64,000 nt of DNA from Impatiens glandulifera (GCF_907164915.1 NC_061864.1:9555889-9619888); one strand, 5' to 3'. Counted from the first letter of the stretch, positions 1 through 12,635 are shown. The notes: generated by a model not told the origin, from the letters alone. Numbers and translations: made by a program.

Positions 1-1462
1 TACTCTACTTGGAGAGCTGTTAATAATCAAATTGAAGGGGCTTTGATTATCATGAAACTGCCTTTTCAAGCATAGTGACAATTTTCATATTGTCCTAAAA
101 ACTATGTTTTTTTTTTAAAAAAAGGTCACGAAAATCAATCAAAGTTTTTAAGACAAAAAACAACAAAGCCAATTCAATTTATCACATTGTCCTAAAAGAT
201 ATCAACATATGTTATTGTCTTCAATCCATTTTCCAATTCTTGTTTGCACTACTACAATAGTTAACAAGAAACGTTTCATCCACAAGTTCATAACCATCCT
301 CAACAGACCGATCATGTCTTTATTATGACAGAAAATGAGGAACCATCCTCTTTGGAGAAAAAATCAAGAGAGTAAGACATTAATAATGAAAAGATTCCAA
401 ATAGTTAAGCCTCGGGTAATGGGGATTGATTCATGAATAGAGAAACTAGAACCCAAATAGAAGATAACAAAATCTTACTCTTTCAAGGAAGGTCAACAGA
501 CAATCCAATAGAACTTCCACATTTAGTGTAACCGATTGAAGTGGGTGTATAAGAATAGAATTTTACTCAAAATATCACATAATGCAATTCAACTGCCAAC
601 AACAGCTGTAAATTGTGACCACAGGCTATATGAAACTGGTCCATTTTCTGCACTTTTTGTTTTCTTATAGAAATTATTGAAGAAACATCAAACCAAAAGG
701 CTTGGGCAGAATAAACACTAAAAGTGGATATTTATTCCTTTAAACTCTTCTCATTTCAATATATTGTTAGGGTTAAAACAAGTAATTTTATTATGGTGTT
801 ACTGTTGAGTTTGAAGCATAATCTTTAAAAAAAATTCCCATTTTGCCAAGCTCTCTTGTCAAATAGATTTTATCTTATAATTTGATTTTGAATTTGTGGC
901 TGATTGAAACTAAAAGCTCATATGATCTTAGGTTTTTCTGGGTTTTCTTAGTTTTAAAAATAAAAACAAAAAACAGTTTTTATCAGATCACTGTCATTTT
1001 AACAATTAAATTACTTGATACACCAAAATATCATATATTTTGTTTTTATTAAATTTATTTATTTATAAAATAAAATTTATTTTTAATGTAGAAGCTAAGA
1101 TGGCCTCACTCCACTCTTACTGCTTAAACTAACTTAGTGGATTGAACATTTTGATAATTCATATTACAAAAATCCTTAATAACCTAATTTTTTATCAAAC
1201 AATTAAAAAAAAATAAAAGACTCAATAAAAAAAAACTTACAAAACCCAAGATCAAACCTGCCTAGATTCTTGTTTAGACGAAGACTTTGCACATTTCTGG
1301 CATAAAGTAAAATTAACTTTTGGTAAAAGGTGACAGTGACATTGCAGTATTTTTAAGAGCTTAATCATACTTATGTATGAGCTAGCTATTATAATAATAA
1401 TAATAAGATTGATCTGAAAAGGGGAATTCTTTAAAAATAATTCAATGAATTCTGCAACCTAC
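1..1462. other. Non-coding stretch left of the bHLH exons
   Basis: AT-rich sequence with no convincing coding exon on either strand. It lies 3' of the last visible bHLH exon (minus strand), so it is either a long third intron whose downstream exons are outside the window, or 3' flank of a truncated gene. I looked for the conserved next exon (helix 2, with residues like ALVLDEIINHVQ) and did not find it here. Only short AT simple repeats are visible, for example ATA units near 1391-1408. Confidence 0.6.
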
Positions 1463-2251
1463 CTTGTCACATCCAGGGACCAGTTCTTGAAGTAGCTTCA
1501 TACGGGCATTGATTTTCTCTCTCCTAGCCTATATCAAAATCATTATGAGATCAAATTATGATATTAATAATAATTAAGATCAAATTATGAGAGAGCTTAC
1601 TCTCTCAGCTAAGCTATGACTATCTGTAGCTTGCCCCCGACGAGCTCGAACATGAACATATGGCAGCTTTTCGCCGTCTTCCTCGTTAATAACCACGTTC
1701 TTGCATTTTTTCCCGGTTCTTTTACACTAATTCATTCAACATACATACTGGATTGCATTAGCTTGTTTCAGTTAAGAACAAATTAAATAAGTAAATAAAT
1801 AAAAAGTTGATGATTAGTGGTGAATGGTGATTACCTTCTTCTCCATCTCCTTTCTCTTGGTTGATTTCTTATCTGTGCTAGTAATCAATTGTTCATCATG
1901 TTGATCTATTGATATCATTGGCTTTGGCTCTGAATCGACAGGCTCTTGCTTCACCTTCTGCGAATTAGCGCTTGAATTTGACGGAATTGAGCAGGTCTCT
2001 GAAGTTTCCGTCCCCGCGGCGGCAAAGATAGAGAACTTCGCTGCACGTTCAAGTAGAGCTGCGTTCGACGGGAAAGTGGGAGTGCAATTGAGCGGGTGAG
2101 AATTGTAAGTAACTCGATTATTGTTCCAATTTTCGGGCGAATTAGTCGGGCGAGAAGAAGAATCTAAGTGCAATAGCTCCATTGCTTGATTAGCAGGAAG
2201 TCCGAGAAGAGCAGTGAAGGAACTTCCTCCGGTCTCCGGCTGTGCAGCCAT
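1463..2251 (-). CDS. bHLH60: bHLH transcription factor, bHLH48/bHLH60-like, 5' exons only
   Basis: DNA-binding transcription factor expected to act in the nucleus as a dimer on E-box sites. Three coding exons can be spliced in frame: 1835-2251, 1601-1726 and 1463-1528. Exon 1 carries the family N-terminus ([34 protein letters not shown]). Exon 2 carries [20 protein letters not shown]. The 66-nt exon 3 carries the basic region and helix 1 ([19 protein letters not shown]). All boundaries are GT/AG and phase 0. The start is taken as the first ATG (2251) after an in-frame TAG near 2300; that TAG sits at an AG that could be an acceptor, so a further upstream coding exon is possible. Helix 2 and the C-terminus are missing from the window. 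Subfamily choice between bHLH48 and bHLH60 rests on remembered family sequence. Confidence 0.85.
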
Positions 2252-2416
2252 GAACAGATTCGTGTCCAATACGTTCACAGCAAGTGGATCTAGCTTCAGA
2301 TCCTACAAGAGGCAACTTCTATAGCCTCCTGCAAACTACTTCTCAGGCGGTTCTTCGTTTGATTTGCGTGGATTCTTGCTCCTTTTTCTCTCTCTTATTA
2401 TACGAGAGATGAGCGT

Positions 2417-2444
2417 ATGAATGAATGAATGAATGAATGAATGA
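2417..2444. repeat. (ATGA)n microsatellite in bHLH 5' region
   Basis: Seven perfect ATGA units. The repeat lies about 170 bp upstream of the bHLH start codon, so it is probably in the 5' leader or promoter and could vary in length between individuals. Confidence 0.9.
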
Positions 2445-2639
2445 GAAAGGAAGAAGATGAAGGATGATCTGGAAAGCGCAAGGCGCTGTTCTAGTAACTG
2501 TAGTAGTGTGTAGTGCGGGGACCGTACACAGGCCCCAACCCGACACTGTTTTAATCGGTAGAAGATGATCAGTCGTTTTCTTGCATTTATATTACATCTT
2601 TTCCTTTTCATCAAGTTTTGAATTTTTTATTTTAATTCT

Positions 2640-5600
2640 CATATAATATGATCAATTTATAACTAATATAAACAACAATTTAGATAATAAAAAAATTATA
2701 TGATAATTTATAAAAGTTTCAAAGGTTTTCGAAAGAATCTCTACCCGAATCAAAGAGTACGAGTAACAAATGACCCCAACAAAAAACTTAGTAATATTTG
2801 AATTTAAAAACTTAGAAATTTTGGAGACATCAAGAGAGGAGAAATAAGTCACTTTACTGTACTAAAAAAGAGTAGTGGCAGGAGAAAATGATAAATCATA
2901 AGTTGTAATTTATTGATACAACAAATGCTATAATAATTACATGGATAATAAGTACATACATAATTGAGGTTGAGGGATAGAGATATGAAAAGAAAAGAAA
3001 AACTACATATATAGTTAAAAAAAACTTAACTTTTCAAACAAACATAGTAAAACTATAATGAATCACTCCTCCATCAGGACCATGGACAAAGAATCTCTGA
3101 CAAAGATCAAATGTCGAAGTTGAAATCATTGTTCGTATCATAGATCGAAGTCTAATGTAGGGATTAGGGTTCTCTGCTACCAAATATTACCTGCTCCATC
3201 GGTTCCCTCTCAGGGGAGGGGTAAAAATAGATTTTTTTTTTAACCCCTCCATGTGAGAGGGAACATGAGAGCCAGGAATGTTTGAGAGCAGAGGATCCAA
3301 CACGAAATATAGCATCATCTGCAACTATAACTACAAAGAATGAAATCCCAAATAAAGCAGAGGAAGATACATGTAAGAGGTTATTTATTGAAAAGTTATG
3401 TGTCTCTAACCCAAACTGTAAGATGGCACACACGAACCAACTCTAATTTCATACAAGAAACTTCAAGAAGATAACGTAGATAGATCCAAAGTTTTATCTC
3501 AATTTCTAGTGTTGTTTTTTACATGTTAAAACTTTTAGTGGTAAAATTGGTTTGGGTAAATGTTTATATACAATCTTAAATACATTGACTAATAACAATA
3601 ATAATATTCAACAACTCATCTATGAATGAGAATTAAATCGATAGGTGTTTATGCGGTGACCATATTTCATCATTTATGAGAAATAGAGACATTTTATCAT
3701 TCATGATTTTTTAACTTAACCTATTTACTATATAAAGGTAGTCAAATTTTGAGAGTTAAAAAGATATTGCTATAATTTTGTGTCCTTTGGCTTATGCGCT
3801 AATAAATACCTAAACAGGTCTTTATGTTTTTTCTTAACATGGGTTTCGCTCCACTTTGGATGGGTCATCCCCGAAAAGATCAAATATCAACAAAGGATCC
3901 TCCATTGAAGAAGATCTCACCAAAAACAAACGTCAAAGAAAACAAAATTAAAGAAGCCCCCCCGATAGCCATGAAGACCACCGGAGGAGGGGAGGACAAT
4001 CGCCGGCCCTAAAAATTTAGGGAGAATCAACTAGCATTTAATCATAACTGAGTAAGGTTTCTTATATGTTACAGAAAATTTGAAGTGGACTTGGCCATTT
4101 ACCAAGCAGCTGGGCCACTTATGTTATAATATAGAATTAATGAATCACTTCTTAATTTTGTTTTCATTAGTGTGTAAAGTGTTAGGGTTTGGATATTAGA
4201 ATTGGACCACAGAGGATTAGCCCAAAGTTGAATGTAATTAAAACCCAGAAGTACGCTTAAGGAGTTAGGAAACCATCTTCATCGATGGCCCAATTAGTGT
4301 ATAACGGTAGATATCACGTCGCTTTATTCTCGACAAAACTATAACAAGTACAAGTGTACAACTAATAAGAAATTTAACATTAGGTTTTCCTAATTCCTTC
4401 CTAGCTTATTGATGTTCAATTAGGCACTGGATGACCTGGCAATTGACTAAGCCATAGGTTAATTATGTGTGGCAAACCATAACTAAGCCTATTTACAAAA
4501 AAAAAAAATCTTCCTAAGGTTTGACATGGCCTTAGAAACCACACGAAAAAAACCTAGTGCAAACACAAGCATGCATTTTGAAGAGGGTAATTGCAGGACA
4601 TCATAAATGAGGCTGTAGGTTGATATAGTCATCGGCTGTTCATCGTCACTGGACCTAGACAATGACCAATGCAGTATAACAACTCAATAAAGTCGGCCGT
4701 AGCAGTCGGACAGTGGGCCGGTCGAGCGGGGACGAACTATGTATAGTCCCAACAATGAAAATGACCGGACATGTTGTTTTGTCCTACACATTTTTTTTAT
4801 TTTTTTTTCTGAATAACCGGGATTAAGCTATATATAGGGAGAATGGATCCGAAAACAGTAAGTGGGGGCATCGAATTAGTGACAATGAAATAAGGGCCCA
4901 GTTTTCTTAATTAAAAATGCATTGGTAATAAAGTCCAAGAAGGTAAAGGGGCCCAGAGGCTTACCAAAATTATTGGCCCATTCAACAAACCTAAGAAGGA
5001 TGTAGGAAATCAATGGTCCCCACGAACCAGCTGCTATTATTATTAGTTAAGAGAAAAAAAAAAATGGTTGTGTGGTAAGTACAGAACAAACTACAAACAA
5101 AGGAAATGGCACTGTCAAGTGTCAAGTTGCATTCCACAATTTATTTATCTATATTTAATATTACTGAGTATGCAAAAGGGGTCCCCTTATGCAAGTTGAA
5201 TCACAAGTAGAAAGTATAACCACTTTCAATTAAATGGGCTCTTTATCTGTTTATCATATCTTTATAAACAGATGCAAACTATAAAGTATAACCCGAAGGT
5301 TTACCTGGGCCCGGAAAACCACACTAATTTGGGCTTTATTTGGGAAGGCATAGGCCCAACATGAGAGGTTGTTGTTTGGTTCCAAAGGTAAGTTGGGTTC
5401 TTATCATCCTTAATCCATTGGTATCATCATCTGTTTAATCACCAACAACACATGTAAGTAACTTTATTGAACTAGAAAGATCAAGAAGTGCGAAAAAACA
5501 TGTCATGGAATAAAAATCTTTGAGCCACATTTGGAGCGGGGAGGAAGAGTAACTAGAAACTTGAATTACAAATCTAGGGCCAGGCCAAAAGTTATTGTTT

Positions 5601-6340
5601 TACAAAAGAAGCTTAAAGAAGGTTCCAATTTGCAGTTGCAGGAAACTGGCTGTGATGACAGTTGAAAATTGAATAAATCAGCACAGAAAGATAGAAGAGA
5701 ATAAAGGTAAGAACAGCTTTACCTGTCATGGACTTATTCCATGAAGCTTTTGTGCATGGCTTTTTCTATGCTTTTTACTTCTTTTTTTCTGTTCTGTTTC
5801 CACTTCTCTTCTAGCAGTGTTAAATAAAAGAATATTAGCATTCTGTGTATGAGAATATATGAGTAGTAAGTTAAGGGTAAAGAGGTATTTTCTGCTACTT
5901 TCACAATAGAAAAGAATAAAGGAGGAAAGAATCTATGAAAGATAAAATTCGATGGCTTTTTCTTTATGTTCTCAAAAAGTATCTTTGTCTTCGTGAATAT
6001 GATTATTGATATAGAATAAGCTTAAATTACTTCTTTTATGATACAATTGAAACTAACAACAATAGTCACCTTTTAAGCCAAAGCGTTGTAACAAAGCACA
6101 TGAAAATGACCATAACTTTAGCATATATAGCATTCTAGTTGTTGCTGCCATTTAGTTCAATATCAATAACTCACAAGAAATAGAAAGCTTAATTTCAGCC
6201 TTGAGATAGCCAAACCTGGAGAGGGGAGTCCCAAAAGAGGAAAGAAAGATCACTTGAAGATTTGATTTCCTTCTAAAGTTCTGTGTTCGCAGCCTTTTAC
6301 ATGGTCAACTGAAAGAGATAAACTATCATCAGAAACAGAA
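2640..6340. other. Intergenic region between divergent bHLH and FTIP1 genes
   Basis: Apart from the hairpin at 3171-3293, no gene is visible. From about 4090 to 5370 there are many TGGGCC/GGCCCA motifs (for example near 4110, 4700, 4898, 4950, 4976, 5310 and 5354). These are the site II type elements bound by TCP factors in plant promoters. Because both flanking genes read outward from here, this is probably a shared regulatory region. A perfect donor-like AAAG|GTAAGAA at about 5706 and another at 6350 may belong to FTIP1 leader introns. Confidence 0.5.
3171..3293. ncRNA. Long imperfect hairpin, miRNA-precursor-like
   Basis: Two arms of about 50 nt (3171-3222 and 3242-3293) pair almost along their whole length. 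CTCTGCT pairs with AGCAGAG at the base, GTTCCCTCTCA pairs with TGAGAGGGAAC in the middle, and GGAGGGGT pairs with ACCCCTCC next to a short A/T-rich loop, with small bulges between. This size and pairing pattern is typical of plant miRNA foldbacks. I do not recognise the mature sequence as a known family. A small inverted-repeat transposon is the main alternative. Either strand could be the transcribed one. Confidence 0.4.
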
Positions 6341-6349
6341 AAAGAAAAG

Positions 6350-6449
6350 GTAACATTGTCTCAAACACAGCTTCTTTGAGTTCACAAAGGCCTTTGAATT
6401 TTCATTACTAATCAATCATCTATACTTGTGGCTCTTTCTCCTATAACAG
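6350..6449 (+). other. Candidate 5' UTR intron of the FTIP1-like gene
   Basis: A donor AAAAG|GTAACA (6350) and an acceptor TATAACAG (ending 6449) flank a 100-bp AT-rich stretch that ends 22 bp before the FTIP1 start codon. Leader introns are common in this family, but no transcript evidence is available here. Confidence 0.35.
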
Positions 6450-6471
6450 CAATAGGTATTGAATATATTCA

Positions 6472-8184
6472 ATGGCAACCAACAATCAAGATGAGTTTAA
6501 ACTGAAAGATACAAATCCAAAGCTAGGGGAGCGGTGGCCACATGGTGGACTGCGTGGTGGAGGAGGATGGATTAGCAGCGAGAGAGCAGCAAGCACATAT
6601 GACCTAGTCGAACAGATGTATTATCTCTATGTTCGGGTCGTGAAAGCCAAAGATCTTCCCACAAACCCTGTAACCGGAAACTGTGACCCTTACATAGAAG
6701 CGAAACTTGGGAATTTTAAAGGGAAGACTCAACATTTCGAGAAGAAAATGAATCCCGAGTGGAACCAGGTATTTGCATTCTCAAAAGAGAAGATACAATC
6801 CTCGGTTCTTGAAGTTTTTGTGAGAGATAGAGAAATGGTTGGACGAGATGATTACCTTGGGAAGGTAGTTTTTGACATGAATGAAGTGCCAACTAGGGTT
6901 CCACCCGATAGTCCCTTGGCACCTCAGTGGTATAAACTGGAGGATAGACGAGGGGAGAGCAAGTTGAAAGGAGAGATCATGTTAGCAGTATGGATGGGTA
7001 CCCAAGCAGATGAAGCTTTTCCAGAAGCATGGCATTCGGATGCTGCTTCGGTTCAAGGGGAGGGTGTTTTCAGCGTCAGGTCGAAGGTATATGTTTCTCC
7101 TAAATTATGGTACCTTAGAGTAAACGTGATTGAAGCTCAGGATGTAGAATCCCAAGACAAAAGCCAGCTGCCTCAGGTTTTTGTCAAGGCTCAAGTTGGA
7201 AACCAGATATTGAAAACCAAGACAAGTCCAACCCGAACAACTAGTCCATTATGGAATGAAGACCTACTTTTTGTGGCAGCTGAGCCATTCGAAGATCAAT
7301 TGATACTGACGGTTGAAAACAAGGTGAGTGGTTCGAAAGATGAAATAGTGGGAAGAGTAATCTTACCACTTACCACGTTCGAAAGACGGTTGGATCATCG
7401 AACAGTTCATGCTCGCTGGTTCAACCTCGAAAGATTCGGATTTGGAATGCTGGAGGGGGACAGGAGACACGAGCTAAAATTCTCCACCAGAATCCACCTC
7501 AGAGCTTGTCTAGAAGGCGCTTATCACGTTCTAGATGAATCAACCATGTACATAAGCGATACTCGCCCTACTTCCAGGCAACTATGGAAGAGCCCAGTCG
7601 GGATCCTTGAATTGGGAATTTTAAGTGCTCAAGGACTTTCACCAATGAAGACAAAGGAAGGCAGAAAGACTACAGATGCCTATTGTGTGGCCAAGTATGG
7701 ACAAAAATGGGTGAGAACGCGAACAATCTTGGAAAACTTCAATCCAAAATGGAACGAACAATATACCTGGGAGGTTTACGACCCTTGCACAGTGATCACG
7801 CTGGGAGTCTTCGATAACTGTCATCTGGGAGGTGAAGGATCTGGAAAAGACTCGAGAATTGGGAAGGTAAGAATCCGGCTATCGACCTTGGAAACGGATC
7901 GAATTTATACCCACGCATATCCACTAATTGTTTTGCAGCCTTCTGGTCTGAAGAAGATGGGTGAACTGCAGATAGCCTTCAGGTTCACCTGTTTGTCTCT
8001 AGCAAACGTAATATATCTGTATGGCCAGCCTTTACTGCCGAAAATGCACTATCAGCATCCATTCACTGTGAGCCAGCTGGACAGCTTACGATATCAGGCC
8101 ATGAACATAGTAGCAGTAAGGCTTGGCAGGGCCGAGCCTCCATTAAGGAGAGAAGTCGTTGAGTACATGCTGGATGTGGACTCT

Positions 8185-8216
<32 letters not shown>

Positions 8217-8829
8217 CTTCTTCCGAATTGTGTCTCTCTTCTCAGGGCTGATCTCCATGAGTAAATGGCTCAGCGATGTTTCCCACTGGAAGAATCCAGT
8301 AACCTCAATCCTAGTTCATTTCCTCTTTTTCATATTGATCTGCTACCCTGAGTTGATCCTTCCAACGATCTTCCTTTACATGTTTCTGATTGGAATATGG
8401 AACTTCCGGTTCAGGCCAAGACACCCACCTCACATGGATACTAAACTTTCTTGGGCAGAAGCAGTGCACCCCGACGAACTAGATGAAGAGTTTGACACAT
8501 TTCCTACCTCGAAAGCCCAAGATGTAACAAAGATGAGATATGACAGGCTTAGGAGCGTTGCTGGGAGAATCCAAACCGTAGTTGGAGACATGGCTACACA
8601 GGGAGAAAGATTTCAATCTCTGTTGAGCTGGAGAGATCCAAGAGCTACCTGCCTCTTCATATTCTTATGCCTAATTACAGCAATAGCACTCTATGTTACT
8701 CCTTTCAGAATAGTTTCTCTCATTGCTGGACTGTATCTGTTAAGACACCCTAGATTTCGAAGCAAGATGCCCACGGTTCCAAGCAACTTCTTCAGGAGAC
8801 TGCCTGCTCGAGCTGACAGCATGCTTTAA
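6472..8829 (+). CDS. FTIP1: FTIP1-like multiple C2 domain and transmembrane region protein (MCTP)
   Basis: A 785-residue protein encoded by one uninterrupted exon, the usual length and structure for short MCTPs. These are ER-anchored tethers at plasmodesmata; the Arabidopsis FTIP1 member is needed for export of florigen (FT) from companion cells. Three C2 domains lie at about residues 50-155, 213-318 and 377-490. They are followed by the conserved PRT_C region (about 600-785) with membrane segments near 608-645 and 725-757 and the family C-terminus NFFRRLPARADSML. The N-terminal LKDTNPKLGERWPHGGLRGG and QGEGVFSVRSKVYVSP resemble FTIP1 more than MCTP3/4, as far as I remember those proteins. 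The start is the ATG just before the conserved N-terminus. Nothing looks broken. Confidence 0.93.
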
Positions 8830-8889
8830 TCCAGCACCAGGTTCATTGCTAATGCTACTTACTGTTTAACATATATATATATATTTATC

Positions 8890-8895
8890 AATAAA
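8890..8895 (+). terminator. AATAAA polyadenylation signal of FTIP1-like gene
   Basis: A canonical AATAAA lies 61 bp after the stop codon, just downstream of a short TA run, at a suitable distance for 3' end formation of the C2-domain gene. Confidence 0.5.
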
Positions 8896-8899
8896 ATTC

Positions 8900-11230
8900 A
8901 CCATCTGTCATAAACACAATTACACTTCATATTATCCTTGTACTATTCCCTAGTTCTATCGATTGAGCTGTTCTTTAGATAGCAGCAAAGACACAATTAA
9001 TTACCGTGTGAGTAATTAAAACTCAGAGCTTTTTCGATATAATGAGGAATTTGAAAAGAGGGTTTTCAGCTTTGTATAAAAATATGTAGATGGATGATTA
9101 ATCATGAAAAAAATAGTCGATAGCAAAGAATTACCTATGGAATGTTTCAGAAACACTTGTTTACCGAGAGCCGACGGAAGAAGAAGGTCGTGCTCCGACC
9201 TCCGATCACCATATGCTTCCCCAAGAACTTCTTTATTGTATATGGATTGGAACGAGAAGAACCCTCCATTTCTCAGGCGAATCCAGATTATCTAGTATGG
9301 AGATTGGATATATAGTTCTAGGAACAAACAAATCCATCTCGATGTTTCTTTCCTAAAAACAAAATAAGGAAAATATTTAAAAAATATATATTTTTCTTTT
9401 TAATATAAAAATTAAATAATATTTTATGCATTTAAAAATTAAAACTATATTTTATTATGTGAATGATAAATATAATATTTTCTTTTTAAAAAAATAAGTT
9501 TAATGAAAGATGAATAAAATATTAAAGTTTGATTTAAAATCTAAATTTAAATATGGGTGAACTGTAAAATCAAAATTAAATTAAATTTATTATAAAAAAA
9601 ATAAAATGATGAATAGAATTTAATAAATTTGATTTAAAATTTAAATTATTATGCAAACATTAAATATAGAAAAATATAAAAATTAAATTAAAGTTATATA
9701 ATGATAAATATTAAGGATAAGGAAATAAAAAAAATATATAAATTTAATATAAAACTAAATAATAATTTTTAATATAAGAAATATATAAATTAAAAAAAAT
9801 AAACTAAAACTATATCTCGTTATAAACTAATAATATTTTTTTTAATATAATGAAATACGTGAATAAAAAAATATAAAATTATTTGTTAAAAAAATATTTA
9901 GGCACATAAATCTTCTTTATTTTGTAGTTATCCAATAAATTAAAAAGGGAAAATAATCGATTTTATCTCTCAAAGAGAAGCAAACGGGTTCAAGTTTTCT
10001 TGAAGTTCAAACAAATAAATCATGGATAACCAAATTAACAATAAAAGTTTTCAGTTTTTAATTTTACCAAAGATTTATCAATTTATATGATGGCAATGGA
10101 GTTGAGTGCATAAGAATAAATTAGGACTAATTTTGGACGAGACACGAAAAACAATTCGAATCGAACACGAAAAAATCAGGAGGTTAGGGTCATTTTTTTT
10201 TCGGGTCAAAATTAGGTCGACCTATTTAACCTAATTAAAAACACGTCAAAATTGGGTCGACTTTACATTACCCAAAGTAGACCCGATAACCCGTTTATAA
10301 ATTTCTTTTTAGTTGAGTTTTATGTTATTCTTTCTTATTCATTTATTCATTTTCTTTTGTAAAAAATTTTATAAACAGATTTGTAATTTAATTTAATTTT
10401 TATTTTATATTGATGTCATTTTAATTTGAAATAGAGATGTGAATTAATTGCATCGGATTTGGTTCGAGTTGAGTTAGATATATCGTGTCAAACGAGTCAG
10501 ATTCATGTCAATCACAAATAAACATGTCAGGTTTAAGTTAAAATCATTTAACCTGTTAAACTGCCAACAAGAACCCGTCAACCTAAAAATTACCTAGATT
10601 GTCATCCCTAGAATAAACATGCATTCTCGTCCCGTTTTACTTTAGAGATTTTTCTACTAACATACATATTTATTCGATTTTGAGAAATTTTCGCGAAACA
10701 CTATTTATATTATATTCTTTAAAAGAAAATTATATAAACGAATTTTTTATATAGTATATTAAAAATTCATATTATTATAAAAAATAAACTTAAAACTCTT
10801 TTAAAATATAAAAAACAAATAAATATAAATATAGTAGTGATTTTATATATTTAATTGTGTTTAAAATGTTGGAGACAGAATCGAAGTGAGATCGAGCCGG
10901 AGACACAAATACAATCATCGCCTCATCCCCTTATCCCGACAACTATCGGTCAAACCGGAAAAAACCGGACAATTTTGATAAAAAATCGCATTATAATGGT
11001 CATCTTCTAGAATACTTAACGACCACCTTATGAAGGTTTGGGCTTGAATACTGACCTTAATAATCCTCTATGGGCCTCAACAGATGAGTTTGATCTCTTG
11101 ACTCTTAAGAGACCGTTGGGCTTCAACAAGCATCTCGGATCACTCATAAAATAATTAGCATTCAAACAGCAAATGAATTCAAATTATTGAATCATGCAAT
11201 ACTAATTAAGCACCAAACCACTCATCCACT
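8900..11230. other. AT-rich intergenic DNA with transposon relics
   Basis: From 9300 to 9900 the sequence is extremely A/T-rich and holds nothing recognisable. Between about 10190 and 10610 there are clustered GGGTCGAC, ACCCGATAACCCG and GGTTGACGGGTT-type words, characteristic of decayed dispersed repeats in plants. No open gene is supported. A 63-codon ORF at 9104-9295 is the only non-trivial reading frame and is not convincing. Confidence 0.5.
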
Positions 11231-11233
11231 CAT

Positions 11234-12545
11234 GGTTAAATTCTTGAAGAGAATGATATAAACTGAAAATATAAAGGGATCAAAACCTGTCCACAAGTTT
11301 AATTTCTTTATTATATTTTAAAAATATCTATATACATATGTACATTGATTTGTTTCATAAAATTTCTTATACTATTTATATTTTTGTTAGAAATATCTTT
11401 TTCTAACTTATTTGATTTTTTTTCTTAAAAAAATTCGTTTAATTTTATTTTAGCATTTACTTCATTTGTTTCATAATTTTATTTATTTTTTATTTTTTTA
11501 ATTATTTTTTTATTATTTTGTTTTTTCAGATAGACAAATTGTGTGGTTAATTATAAAAAAAGTTACTATGTCATAAATACTGTAACACTATCAGTATATG
11601 TCAAGGGAATGGGTTTTAAGATTTAGGGTAAGTTCGTAAAACTATATATATTATAAGTTTAAACAAATAAACTTTTTTTCAAATGACTTTGGAGCTGAAC
11701 AATATAAAGGAGGTCAGGTGATTTGTGTCATAAAATTTTTTATATTATTTATATTTATTTATTTATTTTGTTAGAAATATCTCTTTTTAACTTTTTTTTT
11801 TGTTTTTTTCCTAGATTCTCTCAAATTAGTTGAACCACTAAATTAGATATTCATATTTTTCTTTATTTATATAGTTAGTTTTCATTTATTTAAAACCTAA
11901 TTTTTCTTCAACTATATTATTTTAAATGTATAAATTATATTTTAAATCGAATATTATCATCACTTTTTAAATTTCGTATATTTATTTTATTTTAGTAAAA
12001 GTATTTATGAAACGGTTCGATTAATATATTCACTTATTACTCGTAATAATGTAATAGTCATATTCTTTATAGCCCATGGAAAAATTAATGGAATCGCCTT
12101 TGCAACTATGCCTTAAAAGTGAAGAAATTCTTGCTGGAGAAATGAAACATGGTCCTCTAGCTCTTGGTTGATGAAAACCTTCCCATTATTGTTATTGCCA
12201 CCCTTGCCTCAGCCATCAACAACAAGTTATTCAACAACTTCTTTAATAATACTATAATGAAATAAAGCCCTCGTCAATGGCTGCTCTAGCCACCGACAGA
12301 GACAGCGGAAAACTCTCCAAGATCCTTAACATTAGAGTTCTGATACCATGTTAAATTTCTTGAAGAAAAATATAAATTGAAAATTGTATTATTAAAGTTG
12401 TTCTCAAAATAATTACCATTCTCATTTATATATGAGTTCTAAAATAATACTTGATTTGAGTTACTTAGATGGTTCAATTGACTACCCAATATATATGATC
12501 AATCCACACCTGCTTAATTAATTATCTACTCATCAGCCATCATGC
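11234..12545 (-). mobile_element. Possible small LTR-type retroelement relic carrying the GFAT fragment
   Basis: TCTGATACCA at 12339-12348 is the reverse complement of the usual initiator-Met tRNA primer site. It is followed immediately by TGTTAAATTTCTTGAAG (12349 on), as expected for the inner edge of a minus-strand element's 5' LTR. A similar string, GGTTAAATTCTTGAAGAGAATGATATAAACTGAAAAT in two overlapping parts, begins near 11234 and could be the other LTR. The outer limits of both copies are not clear and no target duplication was found, so the boundaries are provisional. Confidence 0.35.
12105..12212 (+). pseudogene. Fragment of a GFAT (glutamine:fructose-6-phosphate aminotransferase) gene
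   Basis: Translation gives EEILAGEMKHGPLAL, then, after a one-base frame change near 12174, VDENLPIIVIAT. Both pieces match the conserved isomerase-domain stretch of eukaryotic GFAT (GILAGEMKHGPLALVDENLPI in plants, from memory). Only about 35 codons are present, with no intron boundaries and no neighbouring GFAT exons, so this is a captured or retro-inserted fragment. It lies about 130 bp from a tRNA-primer-like site at 12339-12348, which suggests carriage by a retroelement. Confidence 0.65.
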
Positions 12546-12581
12546 ATATTTGTTGATTTCATTTTAGAATATAGACAACAA

Positions 12582-12582
<1 letters not shown>

Positions 12583-12634
<52 letters not shown>
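12583..12634. repeat. (TAA)n microsatellite
   Basis: About seventeen TAA units in an intergenic stretch between the retroelement relic and the 3' end of the TGA10 gene. Confidence 0.95.

Positions 12635-12635
<1 letters not shown>

Noticed and set aside
2336..2614. Minus-strand ORF upstream of the bHLH start with repeated SFIHSFIH
   Set aside because: Translation of the (ATGA)n repeat and 5' leader, out of frame with the bHLH coding exon.
3824..4012. 62-codon plus-strand ORF (MFFLNMGFAPLWMG...)
   Set aside because: No family resemblance, in a non-coding region, low-complexity Lys/Pro end.
9104..9295. 63-codon ORF with RRRSCSDLRSPYASPRTS
   Set aside because: Has some codon structure and lies just downstream of FTIP1, but I recognise no protein and see no splice partner. 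Left unannotated rather than called a gene.
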